Origin: Betaproteobacteria bacterium
Lineage (GTDB): Bacteria > Pseudomonadota > Gammaproteobacteria > Burkholderiales > SG8-41
Length of the DNA stretch: 5,520 bases
Assembly: GCA_021300125.1 (NCBI GenBank)
Contig: JAJTHX010000249.1
Coordinates: forward strand, 1-5,520
Direction of reading: 5' to 3'
Under the pieces are notes generated by a model. That model saw only the letters and a program-made list of their open reading frames with translations, had not been told where the DNA came from and ran no database searches. The position numbers and the translations under genes were made by a program. This document shows, in pieces, positions 1 to 5,520 of this stretch (position 1 is the first letter of the stretch; each line of letters starts with the position of its first letter).

Positions 1-13
1 CGACAGCCTGCCG

Positions 14-976
14 TTACTGCGGCTGGATGCCGACCTGGGCGGCGACCTTGCGATAGCGCTCCAGCTCTTCGCGGATTTTTTTGGTGAAGGCCTCGGTGCC
101 GAGCGAGGTGGTCTCGGCGCCGCCGACCGCGGCATAACGCTGGCGCACGTCGGGCATCTGCAGCACTTCGTTGGCCACGTTGTAGAGCCGGCTCACCACC
201 TCCTTCGGCGTGCCCTTGGGCGCGAACAGGCCGACCCAGATCGAGGCATCAACGCCGGTGAGGCCCGCTTCCTGTGCCGACGGGAAATCAGGCACCTGCG
301 GCGAGCGCTTCGCGGTGGTCACGCCCAGCACCTTGACGCGTTTGGCCTGCAGGTGCGGCAGCACGCCCGGCAGCCCCGCCGCGGTGAAAACCACTTCGCT
401 GCCGGCCACCGCCGCCACCGCTGGCGCGCCACCCTTGTACGGCACGTGCAGGGCCTTGGCGCCGGCCGCGGCCACCAGCCACTCCTGCGCCATGTGGTTG
501 ACCGAGCCCGAACCGGGCGAACCGAAGGTCACCGCACCCGGCTTCGCCTTCATCGCGGCGATCAGGTCCTTGATGCTGTTCAGGGGCGAGGCGGCATTCA
601 CCACCACCAGCATCGGCGCGTTGCTGACCATGATGATCGGCGTGAAATCACGGTCGAGGTCATAGGGCACCTGCTTGAACAGCACCGGATTGACCGAGAA
701 CTCGCCGGTGTGAGCCGACAGCAAGGTGTAACCGTCGGGCGTGGCCCGGGCCGCGGTGCCGACCGCGAGAAAGCCGTTGGCGCCAGGCCGGTTGTCGACC
801 ACGAACTGCCAGCCGCGGGTTTCCGCGATCTTGTTGGTGAGGATCCGGGTCGAGGTGTCGACCACACCACCCGGAGCAAAGGGCAGCAGCATTCGGATCG
901 GCTTGTTCGGATAGTTGCTGGCGGCTTGCAGCGGCAGTGCCGCGGCAAGGAGTGCGGCACAAAACAGTCGGATCAT
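14..976 (-). CDS. Bug/TctC-type periplasmic solute-binding protein
   Basis: This 320-aa protein is full length for the Bug (TctC-like) binding proteins, which capture carboxylates or related small molecules in the periplasm, classically for tripartite tricarboxylate transporters. Residues 1 to about 19 form a Sec signal peptide: R3, a hydrophobic stretch, then PLQAAS with cleavage expected near A18 or A19. Family hallmarks follow in order: YPNKPIR at 22-28, PFAPGG at 32-37 with D40, NRPGANG at 62-68, ATPDGYTLL at 78-86, GSPGSGS at 152-158, VPYKGG at 178-183, and later PDFPSAQEAG and WVGLFAPKGTP. The two-lobed fold is complete. Start is ATG at 976 with AAAGGA 6 nt upstream; stop is TAA at 16-14. 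It lies 30 nt downstream of the UbiD-family gene and is probably cotranscribed, suggesting it binds the pathway substrate. No TctA/TctB membrane genes are seen; many Bug genes in Burkholderiales are such orphans, so it may use a shared permease or act in sensing. Cys6 is too close to the N-terminus for a convincing lipobox. Confidence 0.95.
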   Translation of the reverse strand: MIRLFCAALLAAALPLQAASNYPNKPIRMLLPFAPGGVVDTSTRILTNKIAETRGWQFVVDNRPGANGFLAVGTAARATPDGYTLLSAHTGEFSVNPVLFKQVPYDLDRDFTPIIMVSNAPMLVVVNAASPLNSIKDLIAAMKAKPGAVTFGSPGSGSVNHMAQEWLVAAAGAKALHVPYKGGAPAVAAVAGSEVVFTAAGLPGVLPHLQAKRVKVLGVTTAKRSPQVPDFPSAQEAGLTGVDASIWVGLFAPKGTPKEVVSRLYNVANEVLQMPDVRQRYAAVGGAETTSLGTEAFTKKIREELERYRKVAAQVGIQPQ

Positions 977-1006
977 TATTTTTCCTTTAAAAACAATTAT
1001 TTATAA
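977..1006 (-). promoter_or_regulatory. AT-rich spacer with ribosome binding site, possible internal promoter
   Basis: These 30 nt between the UbiD-family stop and the Bug-gene ATG contain almost no G or C, in sharp contrast to the GC-rich surroundings. The minus strand contains AAAGGA (983-988) 6 nt before the ATG, a sound ribosome binding site. Upstream of it, a TATAAA-like hexamer at about 1000-1005 could be a -10 box, but the hexamer 17 nt further upstream (GCGGCA) matches the -35 consensus at only three positions. The ribosome binding site is well supported; a separate promoter is weakly supported. AT-richness may simply keep the translation start unstructured. Confidence 0.5.
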
Positions 1007-2464
1007 TCAAAGCTGAAGCAGGTGCCGCCACTTCTCGCGCACCTCCGCCTGCAGTGCCTTGCTCGCCTCGGCCACCGCCGGGAAATCGTGCAGGTGGTCG
1101 TAGGGCCGGCAGGCGTCGATGATGGCCTTGGAATTGTAGGGCGCGTCGGAACGGTAGGCGACGAACATCGGGTCGTTTTTCGAGCCCATGCCGCGCTTGA
1201 TGATGTCGATGTCCACCTCGGGATCGCTGCGGGTGGCCACTGCCCACATCACTTCCTGCAGGTTGGAAGGGTCAATGTCTTCATCAACAACGATGGTGTA
1301 GCGCGACATGTAGGCGCCGACACCGCACTGGTTGAGGATCAGCGCTGCCTGGCGCGCGTGGCCGGCATAACGCTGCCTGATCGCCACCACGTTGAACATG
1401 CGCGCACCGCCGATCTCATGCGCCCAGACGCTGGCGACATCGGGCACGCCGGCGGCCAGCAGCGCATCGAACAGCAGGGCCGAGCGCATCACCGCCTTGG
1501 AGTAGGAATAGTCGTTGGGCGGTTTCGCCGGCGGGCTGCCGACAATGATCGGGGCATTGCGGTAGTACACCTTCTCGATGGTCACCACCGGCGCATCGCC
1601 TTCCTTGCCCGGGTAGTAGCCGTGGAATTCGCCGAAGGGTCCTTCCTTGCGCCGGTCACCGGGATGGCACCAGCCCTCAAGCACGATTTCGGCCGCGGCG
1701 GGGATCGGCAGGCCGGTCAGCTCGCCACGCACCACCTGCACCGGCTCGCCGATGATGGAGCCGATGTAGTTGTACTCGCACATCCCGAACGGCACTTCGA
1801 TGCCCGAGATCAGGTAGCCCAGCGGATCGCAGCCGATGACGATGGCCACCGGGAAGGGCTTGCCCGCCTTCATGTGCTTGTCGTACTGGATCGCTCCGTG
1901 TTTGCCCGGAATCATGTCGAGGCCGACATGGTTCCTGTCAAACGCCTGCACGCGATAGGTGCCGACGTTGACCCAGTCGCTGTCGAAATCTTTGGTCACC
2001 ACGCAGCAGCCGGTGCCGATGTAGGGTCCGCCGTCCTTCTCATGCCACAGCGGCGACGGGAAGATGTTGATGTCCACGGCCTTGCCGGACTGGGTGTTCT
2101 CGAGGACCGGTCCCTTGTCGACCACCACGGGCTCGTATTGCCCAGCCGCCGCCTGCCACTGCCGGGGCAGGCCGCGCAATTGCTGCACCAGCCTGTGGTG
2201 ATTGCGCTCCACCGGCAGGCGCAGGATCGAGGACAGCCGCGCCGGACTGGCCGTGCTGCAGGTGAGCACGCGAAAGCCCTTCGGATAGCCCTTGATCCCG
2301 TCAAACAGCAGCGCCGGCGATCCCGCGATCTTGACGTTCATCTCGCTGATCGCGCCGAGCTCCAGCCTTGCGTCGGCGCCGGGTACGTCCTTCAGCTCGC
2401 CCAGCGAACGGGCGGTGTCCAGCCAGGCGCGCAGGTCGAGGGGATTGCCGGCCTGACGGTTCAT
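1007..2464 (-). CDS. UbiD-family prenylated-FMN-dependent decarboxylase
   Basis: This 485-aa protein is full length for the UbiD family, which reversibly decarboxylates aromatic, heteroaromatic or alpha,beta-unsaturated carboxylic acids using prenylated FMN made by UbiX. The active site can be read by aligning, from memory, to Aspergillus Fdc1. NVGTYR at 166-171 gives the metal ligand N166 and catalytic R171. H189 is 23 residues after N166, exactly as in Fdc1, and E230 in MCEYNYIG is the third metal ligand. EGPFGE at 274-279 supplies E274 and E279, completing the Arg-Glu-Glu set. Nothing essential is missing, so the enzyme should be active if prFMN is available; no UbiX gene is in the window. 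The start is ATG at 2464 with GGGGAAGGA ending 6 nt upstream, in the end of the small-subunit gene, and the stop is TGA at 1009-1007. Cotranscription with a molybdenum hydroxylase favours a catabolic role rather than ubiquinone synthesis. A furan, pyridine, pyrrole or hydroxybenzoate-type acid is possible; the substrate cannot be named from sequence. Confidence 0.94.
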   Translation of the reverse strand: MNRQAGNPLDLRAWLDTARSLGELKDVPGADARLELGAISEMNVKIAGSPALLFDGIKGYPKGFRVLTCSTASPARLSSILRLPVERNHHRLVQQLRGLPRQWQAAAGQYEPVVVDKGPVLENTQSGKAVDINIFPSPLWHEKDGGPYIGTGCCVVTKDFDSDWVNVGTYRVQAFDRNHVGLDMIPGKHGAIQYDKHMKAGKPFPVAIVIGCDPLGYLISGIEVPFGMCEYNYIGSIIGEPVQVVRGELTGLPIPAAAEIVLEGWCHPGDRRKEGPFGEFHGYYPGKEGDAPVVTIEKVYYRNAPIIVGSPPAKPPNDYSYSKAVMRSALLFDALLAAGVPDVASVWAHEIGGARMFNVVAIRQRYAGHARQAALILNQCGVGAYMSRYTIVVDEDIDPSNLQEVMWAVATRSDPEVDIDIIKRGMGSKNDPMFVAYRSDAPYNSKAIIDACRPYDHLHDFPAVAEASKALQAEVREKWRHLLQL

Positions 2465-2466
2465 GA

Positions 2467-2955
2467 TCAGTCCTTCCCCGCTTTTTTCCGCAACTTCGCA
2501 GCCAGCCGCACGGCCTTGATCACTTCGGGATAGGTCGCGCAGCGGCAGAGGTTACCCGACAGGTAGTGCCGGATGTCCTCCTCAGACGGATTGGGATGCG
2601 CATCAAGCAGCTGGCGCGTCATCAGCACGAAGCCCGGCGTGCAGAAACCGCACTGGAAGGCCCCGGTCTCGATGAAGGCCTGCTGCACGGCATCGAGTCC
2701 GCCCTCGCCCTGCGCTTCCTCGATGGTGCGCACATCGGCACCATCAATCAGCGGAGCCAGCGTCAGGCAGCCCGACACCGCCTTGCCGTCGACAATCACC
2801 GTGCAGCAGCCGCAGAGGCCCTGGGCGCAGCTTTCGCGGGCGCCGAACAAGCCCTGCCCCTGCAGCACTTCGACCAGGTTCTGATGATTGCCAACCTGTG
2901 CCGAGACCGGGTGGCCGTTGAGGGTGAACTGTATGGTTCTTTGCATGAGGGTCAC
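2467..2955 (-). CDS. Molybdenum hydroxylase small subunit, two [2Fe-2S] clusters
   Basis: This 162-aa iron-sulfur subunit relays electrons from the molybdenum centre to FAD. The N-terminal plant-ferredoxin fold carries C43, C48, C51 and C63 (C-x4-C-x2-C-x11-C). The C-terminal helical domain carries C102, C105, C137 and C139 (QCGFCTPG and GNLCRC motifs), with Q101 as the conserved Gln near the pterin. Both cluster sets are complete; C50 is an extra cysteine in the CGCC stretch, not expected to be a ligand. Length is normal for the family. The start is GTG at 2955: GGAAGA lies 7 nt upstream, inside the last codons of the large-subunit gene. The in-frame ATG at 2946 (three codons later) would sit too far from that site, though it cannot be excluded and leaves all motifs intact. 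Only 3 nt separate it from the large-subunit stop. It is followed 2 nt after its own stop by the UbiD-family gene. The C-terminus is lysine-rich (KLRKKAGKD). Confidence 0.96.
   Translation of the reverse strand: MTLMQRTIQFTLNGHPVSAQVGNHQNLVEVLQGQGLFGARESCAQGLCGCCTVIVDGKAVSGCLTLAPLIDGADVRTIEEAQGEGGLDAVQQAFIETGAFQCGFCTPGFVLMTRQLLDAHPNPSEEDIRHYLSGNLCRCATYPEVIKAVRLAAKLRKKAGKD
2471..2479 (-). promoter_or_regulatory. Ribosome binding site of UbiD-family gene
   Basis: The minus strand reads GGGGAAGGA, ending 6 nt before the ATG at 2464. It is encoded inside the last codons of the small-subunit gene (Lys-Ala-Gly-Lys-Asp-stop), so ribosomes finishing that gene would be placed to reinitiate. Confidence 0.7.
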
Positions 2956-2958
2956 CGT

Positions 2959-5262
2959 CTAGTCTTCCAGCGGCCTGCCGGCATTGGCGCGCAGGCCGCG
3001 ATACACCGCTTCAGCCGTCAGCGGCAGGCTGGTCAGCCGTACGCCCACGGCGTCGTCGATGGCGCTGGCAATCGCAGGCGATACGCCGAAGGTGCCGCTT
3101 TCGCCCACACCCTTGGCGCCGAAGGGGCCGGACTGCTGGACCATGTCCACCGCCTCGTTCTCCATCGCCGCCGGCACATCGCGGATGCCCGGGATCTTGT
3201 AATCCGCCAGCGAGGCATTGGTGCACTGGCCGGCGTCGAAATCCATGCGCTCGAACAGCGTGAAGCCGAGCTGCATCAGCGTCGCACCGGATATCTGGGT
3301 CTCGACGATGGCCGGATTCACCGGCCGGCCGACGTCAACCAGGTTGACCAGGCGGGTCACCTTGAATTCGCCGGTTTCGGTGTCCACTTCAACCTCGGCG
3401 CCGGTCGCACCGATCATCCAGAACGGCGTCGCGTTGGCGGTCTGGCCCTGCGCGTCTGGCGGCGCATAGGACGGAATGAAGCTGCCGACGCCGACGACGT
3501 TGCCGGCCTGCATGCCGTATTTCCTGCGGAAGATGTCGGGAATCGGCGTGGTCTCGGCGGAAAGGCCGACCTCCTGCGCCAGCTGCATCAGCTTGTCGCG
3601 CGCGTCCTCGGCCGCGAGCTTCACCGCATGGCCCATGTGGTAGGTCGAGCGCGAGCCGAGTGTAGCCATGTCGTACGGCGTGACATCGGTGTCGGGATGC
3701 ACAACCGTCACCGTTTCCACCGGCACGCCCAGCGCCTCGGCGGCGAACTGCGCCATCGCGGTGTCCGAGCCCTGCCCCATGTCCACGGTGCCGCAGTAGA
3801 CCATCACGCTGCCGTCGGCGCTGATGTTGACGATGGCAACTGAGGTCGTCGGCGAAATGCTCGCCTTGAAACCGATGGCCATGCCGCGGCCACGCTTGAT
3901 GGCGCCACTGCCACGGTCAAACGGCTTTTCCCATTGCATGCGTTCAGCCAGCCGCTCCAGCACCTTCTCGATGCCGGCGTCCTGCATGATGGTACCGGTG
4001 GCCTGCGGCCGGCCGTTTTTCAGGATGTTCTTGCGGCGGAAAGCCAGCGGGTCGATGCTGAGCGCCTTGGCGATCATGTCGGTGTGGCTTTCGTAGCCCC
4101 ACACCAGCTGCGGGATGCCGAAGCCGCGCAGGGCACCTGCCGCCGGGAGGTTGGTGTACAGCGCATACGAATCAATCGCCACATGGTCGATGTCGTAGGG
4201 CCCCGGCGCGGTGAAGCCGGATTTCTGCGTCACCCGCGGCCCGATGTCGGCATAGGCGCCGCCGTTCCACCACACCTCGCATTCGCGCGCGGTGATTTTC
4301 CCGTAGCGGGTCACCGCGCTCTTGATGCGCAGCGTCGCAGCATGTTTGGTGATCTGGTAGAACTGCTCTTCCATCGTCAGCGAGATTTTCACCGGACGCC
4401 CGGCGAGCAGCGCTGCGACCGCGGTCAGCGCCTCGGTCTTGATATAGAGCTTGGCGCCGAAGCCGCCACCCAGGTACGGCACCTTGACCCGCACCCTGCT
4501 CTCCGGCCACCCCAGCAGGCGCGCGATCTCGATGCGCACGAAGGAAGGGCTTTGCGAGGCCGTGTGGATGTCGAGCCGGTTCGGCTGCGGATCGGCAACC
4601 GTGACAAAGGGCTCCAGCGGCACATGCAGAACCTGCTGGGTTCGGAAAGTATGCTTGAACACGTGGTCGGCTTCGGCGAAGGCCTTCTGCACATCGCCGC
4701 GCCGGAGGCGGAAGTCGAGCGCAATATTGGTGTCGCGCTTGTCTTTGAGGTGTTTCAGGTCGGGGAAAGTGCCCGCGGGCTTCAGCACTTCGTGCACCAC
4801 GGCCTTCGAGGTCATCGCCTCGATTTCGTCGAACACCGCAGGCAGTTCCTCATAGTCGACGACGATGGCCTGAGCCGCCGCTTCGGCCACATGCGGGTCG
4901 GCGGCCAGCACCAGCGCCACCGGCTCCCCGACATGGCGCACCTTGTCGATCGCCAGCACCGGCTGGTCGTGGAAGGCCGGACCGTAATGCGGATCCGGCA
5001 CCAGTTTCATGATGTCGGCCGCCGTGTACACGGCAAACACGCCCTGCATCGCCAGCGCGGCCGAGGTATCGATGCCGCGGATGCGGCCGTGGGCCATGCT
5101 GCTGCGATGCACCTTGCCGTACAGCATGCCCGGCAGGCGCAGGTTGTGCACGTACTCGGCCTTGCCTGTCACTTTCGCACGGGCCTCGACCCGCGGAATC
5201 GAGCGGCCCACAGACTCCACTGAGGCCTGGCCTGCGCCGGTTTTTCCAAGAATGCTGGCCAT
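2959..5262 (-). CDS. Molybdenum hydroxylase large subunit (molybdopterin cytosine dinucleotide-binding, xanthine dehydrogenase family)
   Basis: This is the catalytic subunit, 767 aa, full length for the family and cytoplasmic, with no signal peptide. Residues about 20-130 form the Ald_Xan_dh_C 'hammerhead' domain; the rest is the molybdenum-cofactor domain. Visible motifs, numbered from the ATG: HVPLEP at 213-218; TASQSP with Q237, at the place of the Gln that contacts the Mo oxo ligand in xanthine dehydrogenase; GGGFGAK at 265-271; ALRGFG at 377-382; MGQG at 495-498; TLGSR at 534-538; and KGVGESG at 717-723 with catalytic base E721. The AYXCSFR loop of form I CO dehydrogenase is absent, and Leu follows GGGFGAK where purine hydroxylases have Glu, so CO or xanthine are unlikely substrates. 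Aromatic, heteroaromatic or aryl-CoA hydroxylation, or hydroxybenzoyl-CoA reduction, fits better. A longer reading from TTG at 5268 adds two residues, but GGAGGGG sits 7 nt before the ATG and only 1 nt before that TTG, so ATG is preferred. The stop is TAG at 2961-2959. Confidence 0.95.
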   Translation of the reverse strand: MASILGKTGAGQASVESVGRSIPRVEARAKVTGKAEYVHNLRLPGMLYGKVHRSSMAHGRIRGIDTSAALAMQGVFAVYTAADIMKLVPDPHYGPAFHDQPVLAIDKVRHVGEPVALVLAADPHVAEAAAQAIVVDYEELPAVFDEIEAMTSKAVVHEVLKPAGTFPDLKHLKDKRDTNIALDFRLRRGDVQKAFAEADHVFKHTFRTQQVLHVPLEPFVTVADPQPNRLDIHTASQSPSFVRIEIARLLGWPESRVRVKVPYLGGGFGAKLYIKTEALTAVAALLAGRPVKISLTMEEQFYQITKHAATLRIKSAVTRYGKITARECEVWWNGGAYADIGPRVTQKSGFTAPGPYDIDHVAIDSYALYTNLPAAGALRGFGIPQLVWGYESHTDMIAKALSIDPLAFRRKNILKNGRPQATGTIMQDAGIEKVLERLAERMQWEKPFDRGSGAIKRGRGMAIGFKASISPTTSVAIVNISADGSVMVYCGTVDMGQGSDTAMAQFAAEALGVPVETVTVVHPDTDVTPYDMATLGSRSTYHMGHAVKLAAEDARDKLMQLAQEVGLSAETTPIPDIFRRKYGMQAGNVVGVGSFIPSYAPPDAQGQTANATPFWMIGATGAEVEVDTETGEFKVTRLVNLVDVGRPVNPAIVETQISGATLMQLGFTLFERMDFDAGQCTNASLADYKIPGIRDVPAAMENEAVDMVQQSGPFGAKGVGESGTFGVSPAIASAIDDAVGVRLTSLPLTAEAVYRGLRANAGRPLED
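2963..2968 (-). promoter_or_regulatory. Ribosome binding site of small-subunit gene (supports GTG start)
   Basis: The minus strand reads GGAAGA, ending 7 nt before GTG at 2955 and 16 nt before the in-frame ATG at 2946. The spacing favours the GTG. The site overlaps the last sense codons of the large-subunit gene, just before its TAG stop. Confidence 0.55.
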
Positions 5263-5264
5263 GA

Positions 5265-5520
5265 TCAATCCCCTCCGCCGGACAAGGCCTGCTGCAGTGC
5301 GCGGGCGGCATGCACCCGCAGCAGCTCACGCTTGTAGGCCGCCGAACCGCGGGCGTCCCCGATGGTTTCGGCCTCGGCGGCAGCCGCCTCGCCTGCACTC
5401 ACGAACACGGCATCGTTCACCGTGGCGCCGCGCAGCACCGCCTCGGCCTGCGCCATGCGCAAAGGCTTCTCGGTTGCGGCGCTGACCACCACGCGGGCGT
5501 CCTCGATCAGCACGCCGTCG
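5265..5520 (-). CDS. Molybdenum hydroxylase FAD-binding (medium) subunit, C-terminal fragment
   Basis: This is the last roughly 84 codons of a gene that continues past the right edge of the window; it ends with TGA at 5267-5265. The visible protein is the C-terminal domain of the FAD-binding subunit of the xanthine dehydrogenase/CO dehydrogenase family (CO_deh_flav_C type). It starts with a beta strand (LIEDARVVVSAAT), continues with a helix of the PLRMAQAEAVLRG type, and carries the family-typical D-ARGSAAYKRELL stretch followed by a helix. In these enzymes the subunit (usually near 300 residues) takes electrons from the [2Fe-2S] subunit onto FAD and passes them to the acceptor. The FAD-binding N-terminal part lies outside the window. 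The first in-frame start-like codon (GTG at 5513) is internal and should not be taken as the gene start. Its stop lies 2 nt before the ATG of the large-subunit gene, supporting co-translation. Family assignment is firm from context; substrate is unknown. In 4-hydroxybenzoyl-CoA reductases this subunit has an extra [4Fe-4S] loop, which would lie in the unseen part. Confidence 0.88.
   Translation of the reverse strand, partial: DGVLIEDARVVVSAATEKPLRMAQAEAVLRGATVNDAVFVSAGEAAAAEAETIGDARGSAAYKRELLRVHAARALQQALSGGGD
5270..5276 (-). promoter_or_regulatory. Ribosome binding site of large-subunit gene (decides start)
   Basis: The minus strand reads GGAGGGG, a near-ideal Shine-Dalgarno core, 7 nt before the ATG at 5262 and just 1 nt before an alternative TTG at 5268. 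Spacing therefore selects the ATG. The site lies within the last codons (Gly-Gly-Gly-Asp) of the FAD-subunit gene, as expected for translational coupling. Confidence 0.75.

Noticed and set aside
1..13. Terminator after the Bug gene
   Set aside because: Only 13 nt downstream of the stop are in the window and no hairpin with a T-run can be seen in them.
959..976. Lipoprotein signal on the Bug protein (Cys6)
   Set aside because: The Cys comes only five residues from the start, before most of the hydrophobic core, and a standard Ala-rich signal peptidase I site follows near residues 18-19.
353..1006. A 217-codon plus-strand open frame opposite the Bug gene
   Set aside because: Antisense shadow of a full-length binding protein gene. 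Its C-terminal end runs into the AT-rich spacer and gives a Lys/Asn-rich tail, which is not natural continuation.
1022..2533. A 503-codon open frame on the plus strand opposite the UbiD-family gene
   Set aside because: It mirrors a gene with complete family motifs on the other strand. Its product is rich in His, Arg, Ala and Gly with no recognisable domain, as expected for an antisense frame of GC-rich coding DNA.
2566..3843. A 425-codon plus-strand open frame opposite the small and large subunit genes
   Set aside because: It spans the junction of two well-supported minus-strand genes and has an Arg/His-rich, low-motif composition; it is a shadow of codon bias.
3934..5223. A 429-codon plus-strand open frame opposite the large-subunit gene
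   Set aside because: Same composition artefact: no domain, no ribosome binding site evident, and fully inside a conserved catalytic subunit gene.
2959..5262. Carbon monoxide dehydrogenase large subunit (CoxL)
   Set aside because: The AYXCSFR active-site motif is missing; GALRGFG occupies that loop.
5265..5513. A separate small 82-aa gene starting at 5513
   Set aside because: The start codon is an internal GTG; the frame stays open to the window edge and the peptide matches the C-terminal domain of a FAD-binding subunit, so it is a truncated gene rather than a small one.

Overview
The window is a GC-rich stretch in which every credible gene lies on the minus strand, so it reads from right to left. 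The style suggests a betaproteobacterium of the Burkholderiales type. The main reason is the Bug/TctC-type periplasmic binding protein, a family hugely expanded in Bordetella, Cupriavidus, Variovorax and relatives, placed in a catabolic operon. This taxonomic call is an inference from gene content and base composition, not from a marker gene.

Layout in transcription order: (1) the C-terminal end of the FAD-binding medium subunit of a molybdenum hydroxylase (5265-5520, cut by the window edge); (2) its molybdopterin-binding large subunit (2959-5262); (3) its two-[2Fe-2S] small subunit (2467-2955); (4) a UbiD-family prenylated-FMN (de)carboxylase (1007-2464); (5) a Bug/TctC-type periplasmic solute-binding protein (14-976). 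The first three junctions are 2-4 nt wide (TGA-TC-ATG occurs twice), and each start has a purine-rich Shine-Dalgarno sequence, so genes 1-4 look like one translationally coupled operon. Gene 5 follows after a 30-nt, strikingly AT-rich spacer with its own good ribosome binding site, and is probably in the same transcript.

A coherent reading is an uptake-and-degradation module for an aromatic or heteroaromatic carboxylic acid. The Bug protein would capture a carboxylate in the periplasm. The three-subunit molybdenum enzyme would hydroxylate (or, if it is of the 4-hydroxybenzoyl-CoA reductase type, reductively dehydroxylate) the ring. The UbiD enzyme would add or remove a ring carboxyl group. 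Molybdenum hydroxylase plus UbiD is the combination known from furan catabolism (HmfABC furoyl-CoA dehydrogenase and HmfF 2,5-furandicarboxylate decarboxylase), but the CoA ligase, hydratase, UbiX and oxidase genes of that pathway are not visible here, so the substrate is unassigned. Active-site motifs are intact in the UbiD protein and in the large and small subunits. The large subunit lacks the signatures of both CO dehydrogenase and purine-type xanthine dehydrogenase.

No RNA genes, mobile elements, CRISPR arrays, long repeats or terminators were recognised. There is no intergenic stretch over 30 nt apart from the 13 nt at the left edge.
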